64,000 nt of DNA, taken from NCBI RefSeq assembly GCF_041359055.1, contig NZ_JBGJKZ010000002.1:1-64000 (forward strand). Direction: 5' to 3'. Shown here piece after piece: positions 26,483-34,649 of this stretch. This DNA comes from Paenalcaligenes hominis_A (GTDB lineage: Bacteria; Pseudomonadota; Gammaproteobacteria; Burkholderiales; Burkholderiaceae_B). Below the pieces are notes generated by a model. The model saw only the letters and a list, made by a program, of their open reading frames with translations. It had not been told where the DNA came from and did not search any database. The translations under genes were made by a program, and so were the position numbers. Numbering within the stretch: the first letter of the stretch is position 1; every line of letters begins with the position of its first letter.

Positions 26483-27657
26483 GAAGCTATGTTGTCCTTA
26501 ATTAATGTAAGGATGCGTTGCTCCAACTGCTCTGTATTTGAACTGACTGAAATATGTTGAGTGTGAGGGGCGGGTTTAAGTGTTTGCACGGGTGCATCCA
26601 AAGCGACCTTGGCATGCATAGATAAACCTGCTCGTAAAGGAAAGCGAGCCAATTCGTCTGGGTCTAATTGGATACGTACGGGGACGCGTTGAATAACTTT
26701 AATCCAGTTGCCGCTGGCATTTTGTGGAGGCAATAGTGAGAACACCCCGCCAGTGCCGGCTGAAATGCCCTCAATAACACCATGAAACTGTTGCTTTTTA
26801 CCGTAATAGTCTGAGTACAAACTGACGGGGAGCCCGGGCTTAACATGCGTGAGCTGATTTTCCTTAAAATTCGCCTCTACCCAAAGTTGCTCTGGCGCAA
26901 TCACACTAAAAAGAGGTGTGTTCACGCCTATGGGTTTACCCAGTTGAGCAGAGCGTTGTGCCAACACACCACTAATGGGCGCGCGTATAGTAGTACGCTC
27001 GATTTCTAACCAAGCTTGACGCACAGCCTGGGCCGCGCGAAGTACATCAGGATGTTGTGTAACATCGGTTTGAGCGGTCAGCGCTTGATTGGTTTTTAGC
27101 TTGGCTTGGGCAGCCTCAAGGGCAGCCTGAGCTTGTGCGACGGCAGCTTGGGCTTGAGCTTGGGCGGTACGAGCATGCAAGAGTTCCTCGCCACTTACCC
27201 CACCTGCTTTGCCTAATGTTTGACGGCGCTTTAGGTCTTGGTTAGCACGAGATAGCTCGCTTTTTGTCGCTTCTATATTGGCTTCAGCTTCAAGAATACT
27301 AGCTTTAAGCGCATCGGTTTCCGTGTAGAGGGTTTGGGTATGACGAACCACTTGAGCTAATTGAGCCTCTGCGGTTTGCAGAGCGAGCTGATAGTCTGTG
27401 TCATCGAGTTGAACGATTACATCGCCTTGTTGTACGGTTTGTGTTTCATCTGCGTACAGTGCTATTACTGTTCCTGGAACACGACTGCTGACAGGAACTA
27501 AATTGCCGTGAACATAGGCATCCTCAGTGCTTTCAAATTGCGCGGCAAAATAAAACCACCAAATGGCATAACACACACCAACAACAATAAAGAAAAATGT
27601 CGCAAAACGCAGCAACGGTTTGCGTTTAGGGTGAACGGAGGTTTCAGTTGAGCTCAT
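26479..27657 (-). CDS. emrA: HlyD family membrane fusion protein, EmrA-like
   Basis: A 392-residue periplasmic adaptor. One N-terminal membrane anchor (residues ~20-37) is followed by STEDAYVHGNLVPVSSRVPGTV, a long Ala/Gln/Glu-rich coiled-coil hairpin (~90-210), and the RAPISGVLAQRSAQLG lipoyl half. It bridges EmrB to the outer membrane channel. It lies between emrB (four-base overlap) and the MarR regulator gene 29 bases upstream. Confidence 0.92.
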   Translation of the reverse strand: MSSTETSVHPKRKPLLRFATFFFIVVGVCYAIWWFYFAAQFESTEDAYVHGNLVPVSSRVPGTVIALYADETQTVQQGDVIVQLDDTDYQLALQTAEAQLAQVVRHTQTLYTETDALKASILEAEANIEATKSELSRANQDLKRRQTLGKAGGVSGEELLHARTAQAQAQAAVAQAQAALEAAQAKLKTNQALTAQTDVTQHPDVLRAAQAVRQAWLEIERTTIRAPISGVLAQRSAQLGKPIGVNTPLFSVIAPEQLWVEANFKENQLTHVKPGLPVSLYSDYYGKKQQFHGVIEGISAGTGGVFSLLPPQNASGNWIKVIQRVPVRIQLDPDELARFPLRAGLSMHAKVALDAPVQTLKPAPHTQHISVSSNTEQLEQRILTLIKDNIAS

Positions 27658-27686
27658 GATAGGGGGTAATAGGGTGAAAAGAGGAG

Positions 27687-28178
27687 TTAAGCGTTGGAGT
27701 GAGGCACGAAATCAGGGTTGTGCGTTCCATTGGCAATAATGCGTTGTAAAAAATGCAAACAGAGTTGAACTTCCTCTGGGCTAAAGCCAGCGACGTGCTG
27801 ATTTAAACTGTCTGCAACCAAGGGCAGAATAGCCTCACACACCTTTTCTCCGGCTGGACTAAGTTTAAGTTTCATGACACGGCGGTCTATGAGACAGCGT
27901 TCTCTATAGAGCAAGCCTTTTGCTTCAAGCCGGTCAAGAGTGCGTGTCATGGCACCCGTATCGGTGTTTTCGCGACGTGCTAACTCTCCTGCTGTTTCTA
28001 AGCCAGCATAACGAATTAAGACTAGAGGCCGCCATTGAATAGCTGTTAATCCTAGAGGCGCACTTTGCTCGTTAAGCATGCTGTTAATGCTGGCTAAGGC
28101 TTGTCTAAGTAAATAGCTGAGATTGTTATTGGCTTGCAATGAGTCAGGCGTGGGTAGGTAGTAGATAGAGGAGGGCAT
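27687..28178 (-). CDS. emrR: MarR family transcriptional regulator, EmrR-like
   Basis: A 163-residue winged-helix regulator: RQALASINSMLNEQSAPLGLTAIQWRPLVLI, then ARRENTDTGAMTRTLDRLEAKGLLYRERCLIDRRVMKLKLSPAG, which is the MarR recognition helix and wing. It is the first gene of the emrRAB-type operon and would repress it until bound by a toxic phenolic or lipophilic ligand. A near-palindrome at 28240-28253 upstream is a plausible operator. Confidence 0.9.
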   Translation of the reverse strand: MPSSIYYLPTPDSLQANNNLSYLLRQALASINSMLNEQSAPLGLTAIQWRPLVLIRYAGLETAGELARRENTDTGAMTRTLDRLEAKGLLYRERCLIDRRVMKLKLSPAGEKVCEAILPLVADSLNQHVAGFSPEEVQLCLHFLQRIIANGTHNPDFVPHSNA

Positions 28179-28550
28179 AGGTCTCTAAACAAAATCCAAT
28201 AAATGGCTATTTTGCTCTTAAATAGCTGCTTAGGCAACTATTGTCTAGGCAATTAGGGGGACGTGGTGTTTGGGTATGAGCTCACCACCTAGGTCACGGG
28301 ATGGCTTTGGATTGGGTTTAAACGTCCCACAAAAAATGGGTAGCCTCAGCAGAAAATACTCCCGTTTTGCATTTATTTTAAGACCAAGAGGGTTAACCCT
28401 AGTTACTTTTAAGGTGTAACCTGATTAAGTTTGCAGTTAACTATTTGAATCATAAAGTAGCACCTATACATAACAGGGCTGGATGTGGTGCAGGCTAAGC
28501 ATTCATGCGGCCTAGCTGCAACAACAAATTATTTTATTAAAGGAGAATCC
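28179..28550. other. 372-base intergenic region between emrR and the MHS transporter
   Basis: The region separates two divergent genes. It contains the MarR operator candidate near its left end and presumably both promoters. The rest shows no open frame with a ribosome-binding site and no RNA gene that I recognise. Confidence 0.6.
28240..28253. promoter_or_regulatory. candidate MarR/EmrR operator
   Basis: ATTGTCTAGGCAAT is a near-perfect palindrome (ATTG.CTAG.CAAT, one mismatched pair) 62 bases upstream of the MarR-family start. A second, weaker copy (TAGGCAAC) sits immediately upstream in the same orientation. MarR-family repressors bind such 14-20 base TTG-rich palindromes and commonly autoregulate. 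Confidence 0.5.
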
Positions 28551-29849
28551 ATGACTAACAAAAATAAAGCCATGGAGGCAGTACCTAAAGCCGCACACAA
28601 ACGCGTGCTCCTAGCTAGCTTGACAGGCAGTTCTATCGAGTGGTTTGACTTCTTTTTATATGCCACCACGGCAGCTTTGGTCTTTAATAAGCTGTTTTTC
28701 CCTACTGATGACCCAGTAGTGAGTTTGATGTTGGCGTATTTGTCGTTCTCGCTCACTTTCTTTATCCGTCCACTAGGTGGGTTTATTTTTGCCCATATTG
28801 GCGACCGTATCGGGCGCAAAAAAACCTTAGTCATCACCTTGTCATTAATGGGAGCGGCTACGGTATTAATTGGTTTGTTGCCTACCTATGAGATGATTGG
28901 TGTTTGGGCACCCATTTTATTAATTGCATTACGCTTAATTCAAGGGATGGGTATTGGTGGCGAATGGGGTGGTGCGCTGCTGTTGGCGTACGAATACGCA
29001 CCTGAAAACCGTAAAGGGTTATTTGGCAGCGTGCCACAAATGGGTGTCACCATTGGTATGTTGCTAGCGACTTTAGCTATGGCGCTCATGAGTCAATTGC
29101 CAGATGAGCAATTTATGAAGTGGGGCTGGCGTGTGCCTTTTGTGGCTAGTGCAGGGTTGGTATTACTTGGGCTGTGGATTCGTAATGGCATTGATGAAAC
29201 CCCCGCATTTAAAGAGGCAAAGCGAACAGGGGATGTGTCTCGTCTCCCTTTAATTGAAACGCTTAAAACGCATAAACGCGAGGTACTCATTGCCGTAGGT
29301 GCCAAGGTAGTGGAAACCGCACCTTTTTATATTTTCTCTACCTACGTTGTCAGTTATGCCACTGGAGCATTAAGCTTTAGTCGTATTGAGGTATTAAATG
29401 CCGTCACCATTGCGACTTTAGTCACCACACTATGTATTCCATTAATGGGCTTATGGTCTGACTACATTGGTCGTAAACGTTTGTTTATTATGGGTGCCAT
29501 TGTTATGGCTCTGTATGCGTTCCCCTACTTCATGCTGTTAAATAGCGATAGCTATGCGCTTTTAGTACTTGCCACAGTATTAGGTTTAGGTATTATTTGG
29601 GCCCCCATTACAGCAGTATTGGGTACTATGTTCTCTGAGATCTTTGCGACTCGAGTGCGATATACCGGTATTACCTTAGGCTATCAAATTGGTGCGGCAC
29701 TGGCTGGTGGAACAGCCCCATTAATTGCAACCTGGTTAATGAGCCGTTATGACGGGTCTTGGGTTCCGGTGGCAGTTTATATTATTTTAACGGCTATTAT
29801 TTCTCTATTTGCTGTAGCCACAGTACGAGAACAAACTCCTGCGAGGTAA
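28551..29849 (+). CDS. MHS family (metabolite:H+ symporter) MFS transporter
   Basis: A 432-residue MFS protein of the MHS family (ProP/ShiA/KgtP-like): SLTGSSIEWFDFFLYATTAALVF, HIGDRIGRKKTL, LIQGMGIGGEWGGALLLAYEYAP, then a long central loop. The ATG at 28551 follows AAAGGAGAA. The next gene starts three bases after its stop codon and encodes an OCD/mu-crystallin protein, so the transported metabolite may be the substrate or product of that enzyme, for example a cyclic amino acid. Confidence 0.9.
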   Translation: MTNKNKAMEAVPKAAHKRVLLASLTGSSIEWFDFFLYATTAALVFNKLFFPTDDPVVSLMLAYLSFSLTFFIRPLGGFIFAHIGDRIGRKKTLVITLSLMGAATVLIGLLPTYEMIGVWAPILLIALRLIQGMGIGGEWGGALLLAYEYAPENRKGLFGSVPQMGVTIGMLLATLAMALMSQLPDEQFMKWGWRVPFVASAGLVLLGLWIRNGIDETPAFKEAKRTGDVSRLPLIETLKTHKREVLIAVGAKVVETAPFYIFSTYVVSYATGALSFSRIEVLNAVTIATLVTTLCIPLMGLWSDYIGRKRLFIMGAIVMALYAFPYFMLLNSDSYALLVLATVLGLGIIWAPITAVLGTMFSEIFATRVRYTGITLGYQIGAALAGGTAPLIATWLMSRYDGSWVPVAVYIILTAIISLFAVATVREQTPAR

Positions 29850-29851
29850 GA

Positions 29852-30790
29852 ATGATTGTTCTGGACCAAACTACCACCAACGAATTATTGCCATTTGAGC
29901 AGTTAGTGCCCACATTGCAGCGTGCATTCCAGGCAGACATTACTGTCCCTTTGCGCCATAACCACAGTATTGAATGTGGTGCGGAAAAAGGCATAGTGTT
30001 GATTATGCCTGCTTGGGATCAACACCAGTACATGGGGATCAAAACCGTCAATATTTTTCCTAATAATAAGGAAAAAAATTTGCCGGGTCTGCATTCCACT
30101 TACTTGTTATTCGATGGCACCACCGGTAAGCCTCTTGCCAATATCGATGGTAATGCTATTACATCTAGACGTACTGCTGCTGCCTCTGCATTAGGAGCCA
30201 GTTATTTAGCTCGTACTGATGCCAGCCGTTTGTTGGTGGTGGGTTCAGGGCAGGTTGCCGCCTATTTACCTGCGGCCTACGGAGCAGTGCGTGACTTAAC
30301 TGAGGTGCTGGTATGGAATTACAACCCTGAAAGTGGTCATGTTTTAGTAAAACAACTACAGCAGCAGGGCGTGAATGCTCGGTGGGTTGATGACTTAGAG
30401 CAAGGGGTACGCTCGGCAGATATGATCAGTTGCGCAACGCTCTCCGAGCAGCCCTTAATACATGGCAGTTGGTTGCAAGCAGGTCAGCATTTGGATTTGA
30501 TTGGTAGTTTTACTCCGACCATGATCGAAAGTGCTCCAGACTGCTTTAGTCATTCTTCTGTCTTTGTGGATACCGATGAGGCTCCGATGAAAGCGGGTGA
30601 TTTACTCGAAGCCTTTAAAGCAGGGACGTTGCAGGCCGAAGCCATTCAAGCCACTTTATTTGATTTGTGTTCGGGGCGTCACCCTGGGCGTCGCTCTCAA
30701 GACGAAATTACTGTTTTTAAAGCCGTAGGCAATGCGCTTGAGGACTTGGCCGCGGCAGTATTGGTATACGAAAGCTACACACGCAACTAG
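29852..30790 (+). CDS. ornithine cyclodeaminase/mu-crystallin family protein (second copy)
   Basis: A 312-residue OCD/mu-crystallin protein, clearly diverged from the one at 176-1075: GNAITSRRTAAASALGASYL corresponds to the TERRTAA region and VVGSGQVAAY to the Rossmann motif. The substrate may be a cyclic imine, a ketimine or ornithine. It is co-transcribed with the MHS transporter (start three bases after its stop, with AGGTAAG as ribosome-binding site). The ATG at 29852 is chosen because longer starts lie within the transporter gene. Confidence 0.87.
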   Translation: MIVLDQTTTNELLPFEQLVPTLQRAFQADITVPLRHNHSIECGAEKGIVLIMPAWDQHQYMGIKTVNIFPNNKEKNLPGLHSTYLLFDGTTGKPLANIDGNAITSRRTAAASALGASYLARTDASRLLVVGSGQVAAYLPAAYGAVRDLTEVLVWNYNPESGHVLVKQLQQQGVNARWVDDLEQGVRSADMISCATLSEQPLIHGSWLQAGQHLDLIGSFTPTMIESAPDCFSHSSVFVDTDEAPMKAGDLLEAFKAGTLQAEAIQATLFDLCSGRHPGRRSQDEITVFKAVGNALEDLAAAVLVYESYTRN

Positions 30791-30816
30791 CTCGTTTCCT
30801 TGCTGTTTGTCTAAAT

Positions 30817-30850
30817 ATGGCCTCTTTTTTTAATCAGAGGCCATTTTTTA
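30817..30850 (+). terminator. rho-independent terminator after the second OCD gene
   Basis: ATGGCCTCT (30817-30825) pairs with AGAGGCCAT (30836-30844), followed by a T run. Confidence 0.92.
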
Positions 30851-30910
30851 TTAGGTGCTTTGGTTGTGGCTAGGGATAATTAATAAAGACAAAATTTAAG
30901 GAGTCGTATT

Positions 30911-31273
30911 ATGGTGGAATGGATTTTGGTTGGGGCAGCTGTTTTGCCTTTGATTGCCGCTGTCAGTGCCAAAGCGGGTGGTTCACAGTTTAATAATCAT
31001 GAGCCTCGGGTTTGGTTAGAGCACCAAAGTGGTTGGCGTGCGCGTGCTCATGCGGCTCAGAAAAATACCTTTGAAGCGTTGCCACTTTTTTATGCTGCCA
31101 TTTTATTTGCTCTTTACAAAGGAGTAGATACCGATGTGATTGTTCAATGGGGCTGCATTTGGTTAGGTTTTCGTTTGGCGTACATTTGGATTTATATTAA
31201 AGATTGGGCGCTGGCACGTAGCATTGTCTGGGGGTTGGCTTTTTTAGTCAGTATTTTTATTTTGTTTTTATAA
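30911..31273 (+). CDS. MAPEG family membrane protein
   Basis: A 120-residue integral membrane protein with four hydrophobic segments. NHEPRVWLEHQSGWRARAHAAQKNTFEALPLFYAA carries the MAPEG signature of Arg/His-rich first loop followed by N-x-x-E-x-x-P. Bacterial members of this family (MAPEG/YecN-like) are often of unknown substrate; glutathione-related activity is possible. It stands alone behind a good site (AAGGAGT). Confidence 0.85.
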   Translation: MVEWILVGAAVLPLIAAVSAKAGGSQFNNHEPRVWLEHQSGWRARAHAAQKNTFEALPLFYAAILFALYKGVDTDVIVQWGCIWLGFRLAYIWIYIKDWALARSIVWGLAFLVSIFILFL

Positions 31274-31299
31274 AAAAAGGACTGAGGTTCAGTCCTTTT
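31273..31299. terminator. bidirectional terminator between MAPEG and AI-2E genes
   Basis: AAAAAGGACTGA pairs with TCAGTCCTTTTT around the loop GGT, and the A and T runs at both ends let it act on both strands between the convergent genes. Confidence 0.9.
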
Positions 31300-31350
31300 T
31301 ACTCAAATGCGTGGAATGCCTCGTGGTTTAGAGCGAGGAAGGTAGTAATG

Positions 31351-32508
31351 TTATTGCTTGGGCTTGGAGGGGGGGTGTAGGCTAATGGTGGCATGTTCAA
31401 TGGTTTCAATTGAACCTGCGTGCATTTCGATATGATCTCCCTCTAGCATCTCGTCTTGACGCTGTATCGCAGACGGGAACAGGTCCCAACATGCCATAAA
31501 AATGGCAGCAATCAGAGGCCCGATCACAAAGCCGTTTAATCCAAATAAAGACAACCCACCTAAGGTGGAAATTAAAATGATGTAATCAGGGATTTTAGTA
31601 TCTTTACCGACTAGCAACGGACGCAATACGTTGTCGACCAGTCCAATGACAAGTAAACCATAAGCTGTCAAGATAATGCCTTTAACTAATAAGCCGGTAC
31701 TAAAATAATAAATGGCTACTGGGGCCCAAATCAGTGACGCCCCTACAGCAGGTAGTAACGACAGCACGCCCATCAGTACGCCCCAAAATAAAGCACCCTC
31801 AACACCTAATACCCAGAAAATAATACCACCTAGCGCCCCTTGGGTGGCAGCCACGGCTATATTGCCTTTAACAGTGGCGCGAACCACGGTAGTGAATTTT
31901 TTAAACAAATGAGACTTTTGGTCTTCACTTAGTGGCACTAGCGAGCGGCAGTGTCTGGCAAGATCTGAGCCATCTTTCAAAAGAAAGAAAAGCAAATACA
32001 GCATAATCCCCAAGCTGATAAGGAACTGGAAAGTATTCGATCCAATATTGACGGCTTGTTTGGTTAGAAATTGACCTGCAGTCATCGCAAATTGGGAGAA
32101 TTTAGCGCTGAGATCCTCTAAGTTTGTAATACCTACTCGTTGTAACGAGTCAGTGACAAAAGGAGGTAATGAGGCAATTATTTGCTCTAAATAATCAGCC
32201 ATATCAATTTCACCGTTATCCATGCGTTTATAGAGCATGCCAATCTCTTGCGCTAAAGCGCCAGTAAGCAAAATAACGGGAATAATAACTATTAAAATAA
32301 TGAAGACTAAATTCATTAATGCGGAGATCGTACGCCGGCCTTTAGTAAACACCAATAAACGCCGCTGTATGGGGGCAAAAATAATCGCTAAGATCACCCC
32401 CCAAAAAATAGCGCCATAAAATGGTAGTAAAATCCATATAAAAGCAACAGATACTATGCCTAGCAAAATAATAAAGCTACGAAAATAGAGACGGCTTTTT
32501 GTTGACAT
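31351..32508 (-). CDS. AI-2E family transporter (PerM/YdiK-like)
   Basis: A 385-residue membrane protein of the AI-2E/PerM family: WILLPFYGAIFWGVILAIIFAPIQRRL near the start, a long helical periplasmic-type stretch in the middle, GGIIFWVLGVEGALFWGVLMGVLSLLPAVGASLIW and DNVLRPLLVGKDTKIPDYIILISTLGGLSLFGLNGFVIGP. Members were linked to autoinducer-2 export (TqsA), to Na+/H+ exchange in halophiles, or have unknown roles. No lux genes are nearby. Confidence 0.88.
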   Translation of the reverse strand: MSTKSRLYFRSFIILLGIVSVAFIWILLPFYGAIFWGVILAIIFAPIQRRLLVFTKGRRTISALMNLVFIILIVIIPVILLTGALAQEIGMLYKRMDNGEIDMADYLEQIIASLPPFVTDSLQRVGITNLEDLSAKFSQFAMTAGQFLTKQAVNIGSNTFQFLISLGIMLYLLFFLLKDGSDLARHCRSLVPLSEDQKSHLFKKFTTVVRATVKGNIAVAATQGALGGIIFWVLGVEGALFWGVLMGVLSLLPAVGASLIWAPVAIYYFSTGLLVKGIILTAYGLLVIGLVDNVLRPLLVGKDTKIPDYIILISTLGGLSLFGLNGFVIGPLIAAIFMACWDLFPSAIQRQDEMLEGDHIEMHAGSIETIEHATISLHPPSKPKQ

Positions 32509-32652
32509 ATGGACCCTTTAAGCTAAAACGATGAATGCCACGATTATATTCAAAAGCTTTGACCCTAAGGGACATATGTTTGCGACCAGAAGTACAAACA
32601 ACGTAAAATAGCAACATTATTGCTATATCCTTATTCAGTCAGAAGGTCTTTT

Positions 32653-33027
32653 ATGGTTTTGAAAGCGTTTAGAAATGGCTTGGGCAACATGATTGCTTGT
32701 GTGGAAACATTAACTCGGCCTGCCAAAAAGCAGCGTAGCGCCGAAGCACAAGCGCGAGTTGATCAAGAGGCCATGAACCTATCCTTGTATCAGTTTCATG
32801 CCTGTCCTTTTTGCATCAAAGTACGCCGTACATTACATACCTTGAATGTGCCAGTAGCGTTAAAAGAGGTGCAAAAAGATAAGGTTGCCGAAGCAGAGCT
32901 AATACAAAAAGGGGGTAAACGCCAAGTTCCCTGCCTGCGTATTATTGAAGATGATGGTCAAGAGCGTTGGCTTTATGAATCTAAAGCCATTATTGATTAC
33001 CTAACAACACGCTTTGGTGATATGTAG
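32653..33027 (+). CDS. glutaredoxin-like thiol-transferase (CPFC)
   Basis: A 124-residue protein. An N-terminal amphipathic stretch (1-45) precedes a glutaredoxin/GST-N fold with C51-P-F-C54 and a cis-proline in KRQVPCLRI. The N-terminal segment MVLKAFRNGLGNMIACVETLT looks like a membrane anchor or amphipathic helix, as in several Grx-like proteins of gammaproteobacteria and betaproteobacteria. The ATG at 32653 has AGAAGG in front. Confidence 0.85.
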   Translation: MVLKAFRNGLGNMIACVETLTRPAKKQRSAEAQARVDQEAMNLSLYQFHACPFCIKVRRTLHTLNVPVALKEVQKDKVAEAELIQKGGKRQVPCLRIIEDDGQERWLYESKAIIDYLTTRFGDM

Positions 33028-33050
33028 TTTAAATTATGGCATAGTTCTAA

Positions 33051-33076
33051 CCCCAGCATTAATGCTGGGGTTTTTT
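33051..33076. terminator. terminator between the glutaredoxin-like gene and the SDR gene
   Basis: CCCCAGCATT and AATGCTGGGG form a 20-base palindrome followed by six T on the plus strand. It lies between convergent genes. Confidence 0.9.
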
Positions 33077-33081
33077 GTGTT

Positions 33082-33837
33082 TTAAAGAATGGCTTCGGGG
33101 GATTCGGGTAGAACCTGACCGCCATCAACAACAATGCCTTGACCTGTAATAAAACGGGCTTCTTTAGAGGCTAAAAAACAAACTGCATAACCAATGTCTT
33201 GGGGCTTGCCTAGAGCTTTGACAGGAACGGCTCGCGTCATTTGCTCTAAGTAGGCATCGCCTTGATCCGCTAAGCCTTCGGTGAGAATATTGCCAGGCAT
33301 CACGGCATTAATAGTGATGCCGTATTGAGCATATTCTAAGGCGGCACTACGCATAAAACCTAGTTGTCCGGCTTTACTGGCCCCGTAGTGGCTCCAGTTT
33401 GGATAACCGGTGATGGCCCCAGTAATGGAAGAGGTGATAACAATGCGCCCGTAGCGTTGTGCTTTCATGGTGGCTACCACGGCCTGAGTCATGAAAAACG
33501 TGCTTTTTAAATTCACGGCTTGCATTTGATCCCACTGGGCCTCGGTCATTTCCTCAAGACTGGCTTGGGGGAAGATGCCTGTATTCGAGCAGAGAATATC
33601 GATGCGACCCCATTCAGCTACCACTTCTTTGACCAGCTGCTGGCAGGCGCTTTGCGATGTAACGTCTAAGGGTTTGAAGTGGCAGTTAAGCTCAGCAGCG
33701 GTGCTAGTCCCAGCTTTGGTATCAATGTCTGCAACGATAACTACTGCGCCTGCTTTAACTAGGGTAGCGGCAATCCCTTTGCCAATACCTTTGGCACCAC
33801 CTGTTACTATAGCGACGTGTTGGTTTAAGTCGAATAT
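33082..33837 (-). CDS. SDR family oxidoreductase with apparent ATA start codon
   Basis: A classical short-chain dehydrogenase, 251 residues if read from 33837: FDLNQHVAIVTGGAKGIGKG carries the TGGxxGIG cofactor motif, SSITGAI the catalytic Ser and YGASKAG the Tyr/Lys pair. The family-typical N-terminus requires initiation at ATA (33835-33837), which sits five bases after a strong TAAGGAG site. An in-frame TAA lies 12 bases upstream, so no longer frame exists. The first canonical ATG (33624) would delete the whole nucleotide-binding motif. Either ATA is used inefficiently, the gene is silenced by a start-codon mutation, or the base call is wrong. The substrate is unknown. Confidence 0.82.
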   Translation of the reverse strand: MFDLNQHVAIVTGGAKGIGKGIAATLVKAGAVVIVADIDTKAGTSTAAELNCHFKPLDVTSQSACQQLVKEVVAEWGRIDILCSNTGIFPQASLEEMTEAQWDQMQAVNLKSTFFMTQAVVATMKAQRYGRIVITSSITGAITGYPNWSHYGASKAGQLGFMRSAALEYAQYGITINAVMPGNILTEGLADQGDAYLEQMTRAVPVKALGKPQDIGYAVCFLASKEARFITGQGIVVDGGQVLPESPEAIL

Positions 33838-33929
33838 AGTCTCTCCTTACGGTTTAATGCAAACTAGACTTGTAGTATACGTAATACCTAACTGAAACAG
33901 GGCGAGGACGGGACTTTTGTTAATCTAAA

Positions 33930-34415
33930 TCAAGGTTCTAGACCTTCGTGGGTCTCGTCTGTGACACGGTGCGAGAGATTGGTTTTTTCTACTGATGGGT
34001 AGCGCGACGAGGCAAAGCGGACTACTAAAACGGCAATAGCCAACAGTAAAATAGCTCCGGATATATACACCACACCCATATTGGGATCATTGTGATGAGA
34101 AATATCAGAAATCATTAAACGGGTAAGAGCAGTGATTGCGACATAGATTAAAAAGCGTACTGGCATATGATTAGTTTTGAAATAAATGCCAACCATGGCT
34201 CCTAGCTCTAAATAAATAAAGAGCAGCAAGATGTCATCAATAGAAGCTTTACCTTTGAGGAAAATCTCGATGGCTGTTAGCGTACCGGCCCAGACGGTTA
34301 TACCGCCGATGGCAAACAAAGCCAGATAGTGAAATGCTTCAACAAGCAAATTGCCGACCGATTCGGCGTAATCATGTAAACAGCCGCGCCATTTTTCTGC
34401 TTTGTTTTTGTGCAT
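33930..34415 (-). CDS. psiE: phosphate-starvation-inducible PsiE family protein
   Basis: A 161-residue membrane protein with four hydrophobic segments: YLALFAIGGITVWAGTLTAIEIFLKG, IDDILLLFIYLELGAMVGIYFKTNHMPVRFLIYVAITALTRLMI. This is the PsiE pattern; the gene is phosphate-regulated in E. coli, with no known molecular role. It lies 92 bases upstream of the SDR gene in the same direction. I see no convincing Pho box. Confidence 0.88.
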   Translation of the reverse strand: MHKNKAEKWRGCLHDYAESVGNLLVEAFHYLALFAIGGITVWAGTLTAIEIFLKGKASIDDILLLFIYLELGAMVGIYFKTNHMPVRFLIYVAITALTRLMISDISHHNDPNMGVVYISGAILLLAIAVLVVRFASSRYPSVEKTNLSHRVTDETHEGLEP

Positions 34416-34590
34416 AATGGGACCTTAAAATAGAAATAACCCAAAAAATTTAGTCATTTCTAATAGATTAACAAATAGAAAAGATGAATTGTAATCATCC
34501 CTTAGGCACTACGCTATGGGTTTTTAATTAGAGGGAGAACAAGTAATGCGCAGAAAAACAGCAGACAAGTGTTCTATAAGCCATAAAAAA

Positions 34591-34614
34591 GGCTTTAGCA
34601 GTTACGCTAAAGCC
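34591..34614 (-). terminator. rho-independent terminator downstream of the flavin monooxygenase gene
   Basis: On the minus strand GGCTTTAGC pairs with GCTAAAGCC around a six-base loop and is followed by six T. It lies 35 bases after the tmm-like gene stop. Confidence 0.9.
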
Positions 34615-34649
34615 TCGATTTATAAAGTCATGCTCAATACAGAGCAGAC

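Noticed and set aside
33082..33624. Short SDR starting at the first ATG (33624)
   Set aside because: It would lack the nucleotide-binding motif, which is fully encoded upstream in the same frame and preceded by a strong ribosome-binding site.
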